Assembly (NCBI GenBank): GCA_903885525.1
Contig: CAISJA010000503.1
Span: 1-5,015 of the forward strand
DNA length: 5,015 nt
Direction: 5' to 3'
DNA from: an uncultured Opitutaceae bacterium
GTDB lineage: Bacteria; Verrucomicrobiota; Verrucomicrobiia; Opitutales; Opitutaceae
Shown: one piece after another, positions 4,518 to 5,015 of the stretch
Layout: each line of letters begins with the position of its first letter
Numbering within the stretch: position 1 is the stretch's first letter
Program-made: the position numbers and the translations under genes
The notes under the pieces: model-generated
What the model saw: the letters and a program-made list of their open reading frames with translations, nothing else
What the model was told of the DNA's origin: nothing
Database searches by the model: none

Positions 4518-5015
4518 GTGAGATCGTCGCCCGCACCAATCTGGGGCTCATGACCAAGCGCCGTTCGGCGGGTTGGCTCATCGCCATCGCCGTCGCCCTC
4601 GGCGCGCTTGCCTTCCTGGGGGGCAAGATCGGCGGCGTTTTCGCCCTTCTCATTCTGCTCATGCTGACGGGCATGCCGGTCTCGATCGCTCTCGGCCTCA
4701 CGGTGCTGATGTTCCTGTTCTTCATGACCCATGTGCCCGTGGAGTCGGTGGCGCTGAAACTTTTTACCGGCATCGAGAAGTTCGAGATCATGGCGATTCC
4801 TTTCTTCATCCTCGCCGGCACCTTCCTGACCCACGGCGGCGTGGCCCGCCGGATGATCGATTTTGCCACCTCGCTGATCGGCCACTGGCACGGTGGCCTC
4901 GCCCTCGCGGGCGTCGTGGCCTGCGCTATGTTCGCCCTCGTCTGCGGCTCCAGCGTGGCCACCGTCGTCGCCATCGGCTCGATCGTGCTCCCGGCCATGG
5001 TCCGGCAGGGCTACC
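4514..5015 (+). CDS. dctM: TRAP transporter large permease DctM (3' end beyond window)
   Basis: This is the large, ion-coupled membrane subunit that moves the substrate. I translated from the ATG at 4514, which overlaps the dctQ stop as ATGA, and obtained 167 codons to the window edge with no interruption. Full-length family members have about 425-460 residues. The N-terminal part shows an amphipathic/basic start, hydrophobic segments at about 19-36, 38-52, 57-71, 92-105 and 127-142, and the family stretches LLMLTGMPVSIALGL (48-62), FEIMAIPFFILAGTF (90-104), GGVARRMIDFA (108-118) and GHWHGGLALAGVVACA (123-138). At 144-160 the line CGSSVATVVAIGSIVLP corresponds to the substrate/Na+-site motif commonly read as SGSSPAT in close relatives; Ser is replaced by Cys and Pro by Val. 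A possible extra segment at the N-terminus (about 35 residues before the usual first helix) makes this start longer than the shortest family members. Confidence 0.93.
   Translation, partial: MSEIVARTNLGLMTKRRSAGWLIAIAVALGALAFLGGKIGGVFALLILLMLTGMPVSIALGLTVLMFLFFMTHVPVESVALKLFTGIEKFEIMAIPFFILAGTFLTHGGVARRMIDFATSLIGHWHGGLALAGVVACAMFALVCGSSVATVVAIGSIVLPAMVRQGY

Overview
The window holds the facing ends of two divergently transcribed solute-uptake operons, separated by a 492-nt non-coding region. The DNA is GC-rich throughout. Both operons encode proteins with Sec-type signal peptides for periplasmic binding, so the source is almost certainly a Gram-negative bacterium. The TRAP proteins resemble the C4-dicarboxylate DctPQM type common in Proteobacteria. 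However, five of the six start codons lack a Shine-Dalgarno sequence and sit behind C-rich leaders, which is unusual for a typical proteobacterium. A high-GC phylum such as Verrucomicrobia (Opitutaceae-like) is therefore a real alternative. The sequence alone does not settle the taxonomy.

Minus strand, 1-2330: an ABC importer of the nitrate/sulfonate/taurine (NrtABCD/SsuABC/TauABC) superfamily. The order is solute-binding protein (1368-2330), permease (482-1318) and ATPase (1-465, cut by the window edge before Walker B). This is one operon with gaps of 49 and 16 nt. The binding protein captures an unidentified small organic anion, a permease dimer forms the channel, and the ATPase drives import. 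The substrate cannot be read from the sequence.

Intergenic region, 2331-2822: no convincing gene. It has a plausible sigma-70-like promoter for the ABC operon (TTGACC-N17-TACCAC). It also has several inverted repeats: 10 bp perfect at 2330-2339/2376-2385, 9 bp perfect at 2626-2634/2642-2650 extendable to 11, and 10 bp with one G.U at 2753-2762/2772-2781. A CCACCCC heptamer recurs four times. The promoter of the plus-strand operon was not identified with confidence.

Plus strand, 2823-5015: a tripartite TRAP transporter, dctP-dctQ-dctM, with dctM cut by the window edge. DctP is the periplasmic binding protein, DctQ the small membrane subunit, and DctM the large membrane subunit that performs ion-coupled transport. 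dctP and dctQ are 15 nt apart and in the same frame. dctQ and dctM overlap by ATGA.

The genes themselves are ordinary transport genes, and I see no new enzymatic, defence or mobile system. The second look belongs to the structured intergenic region and the unusual initiation regions.
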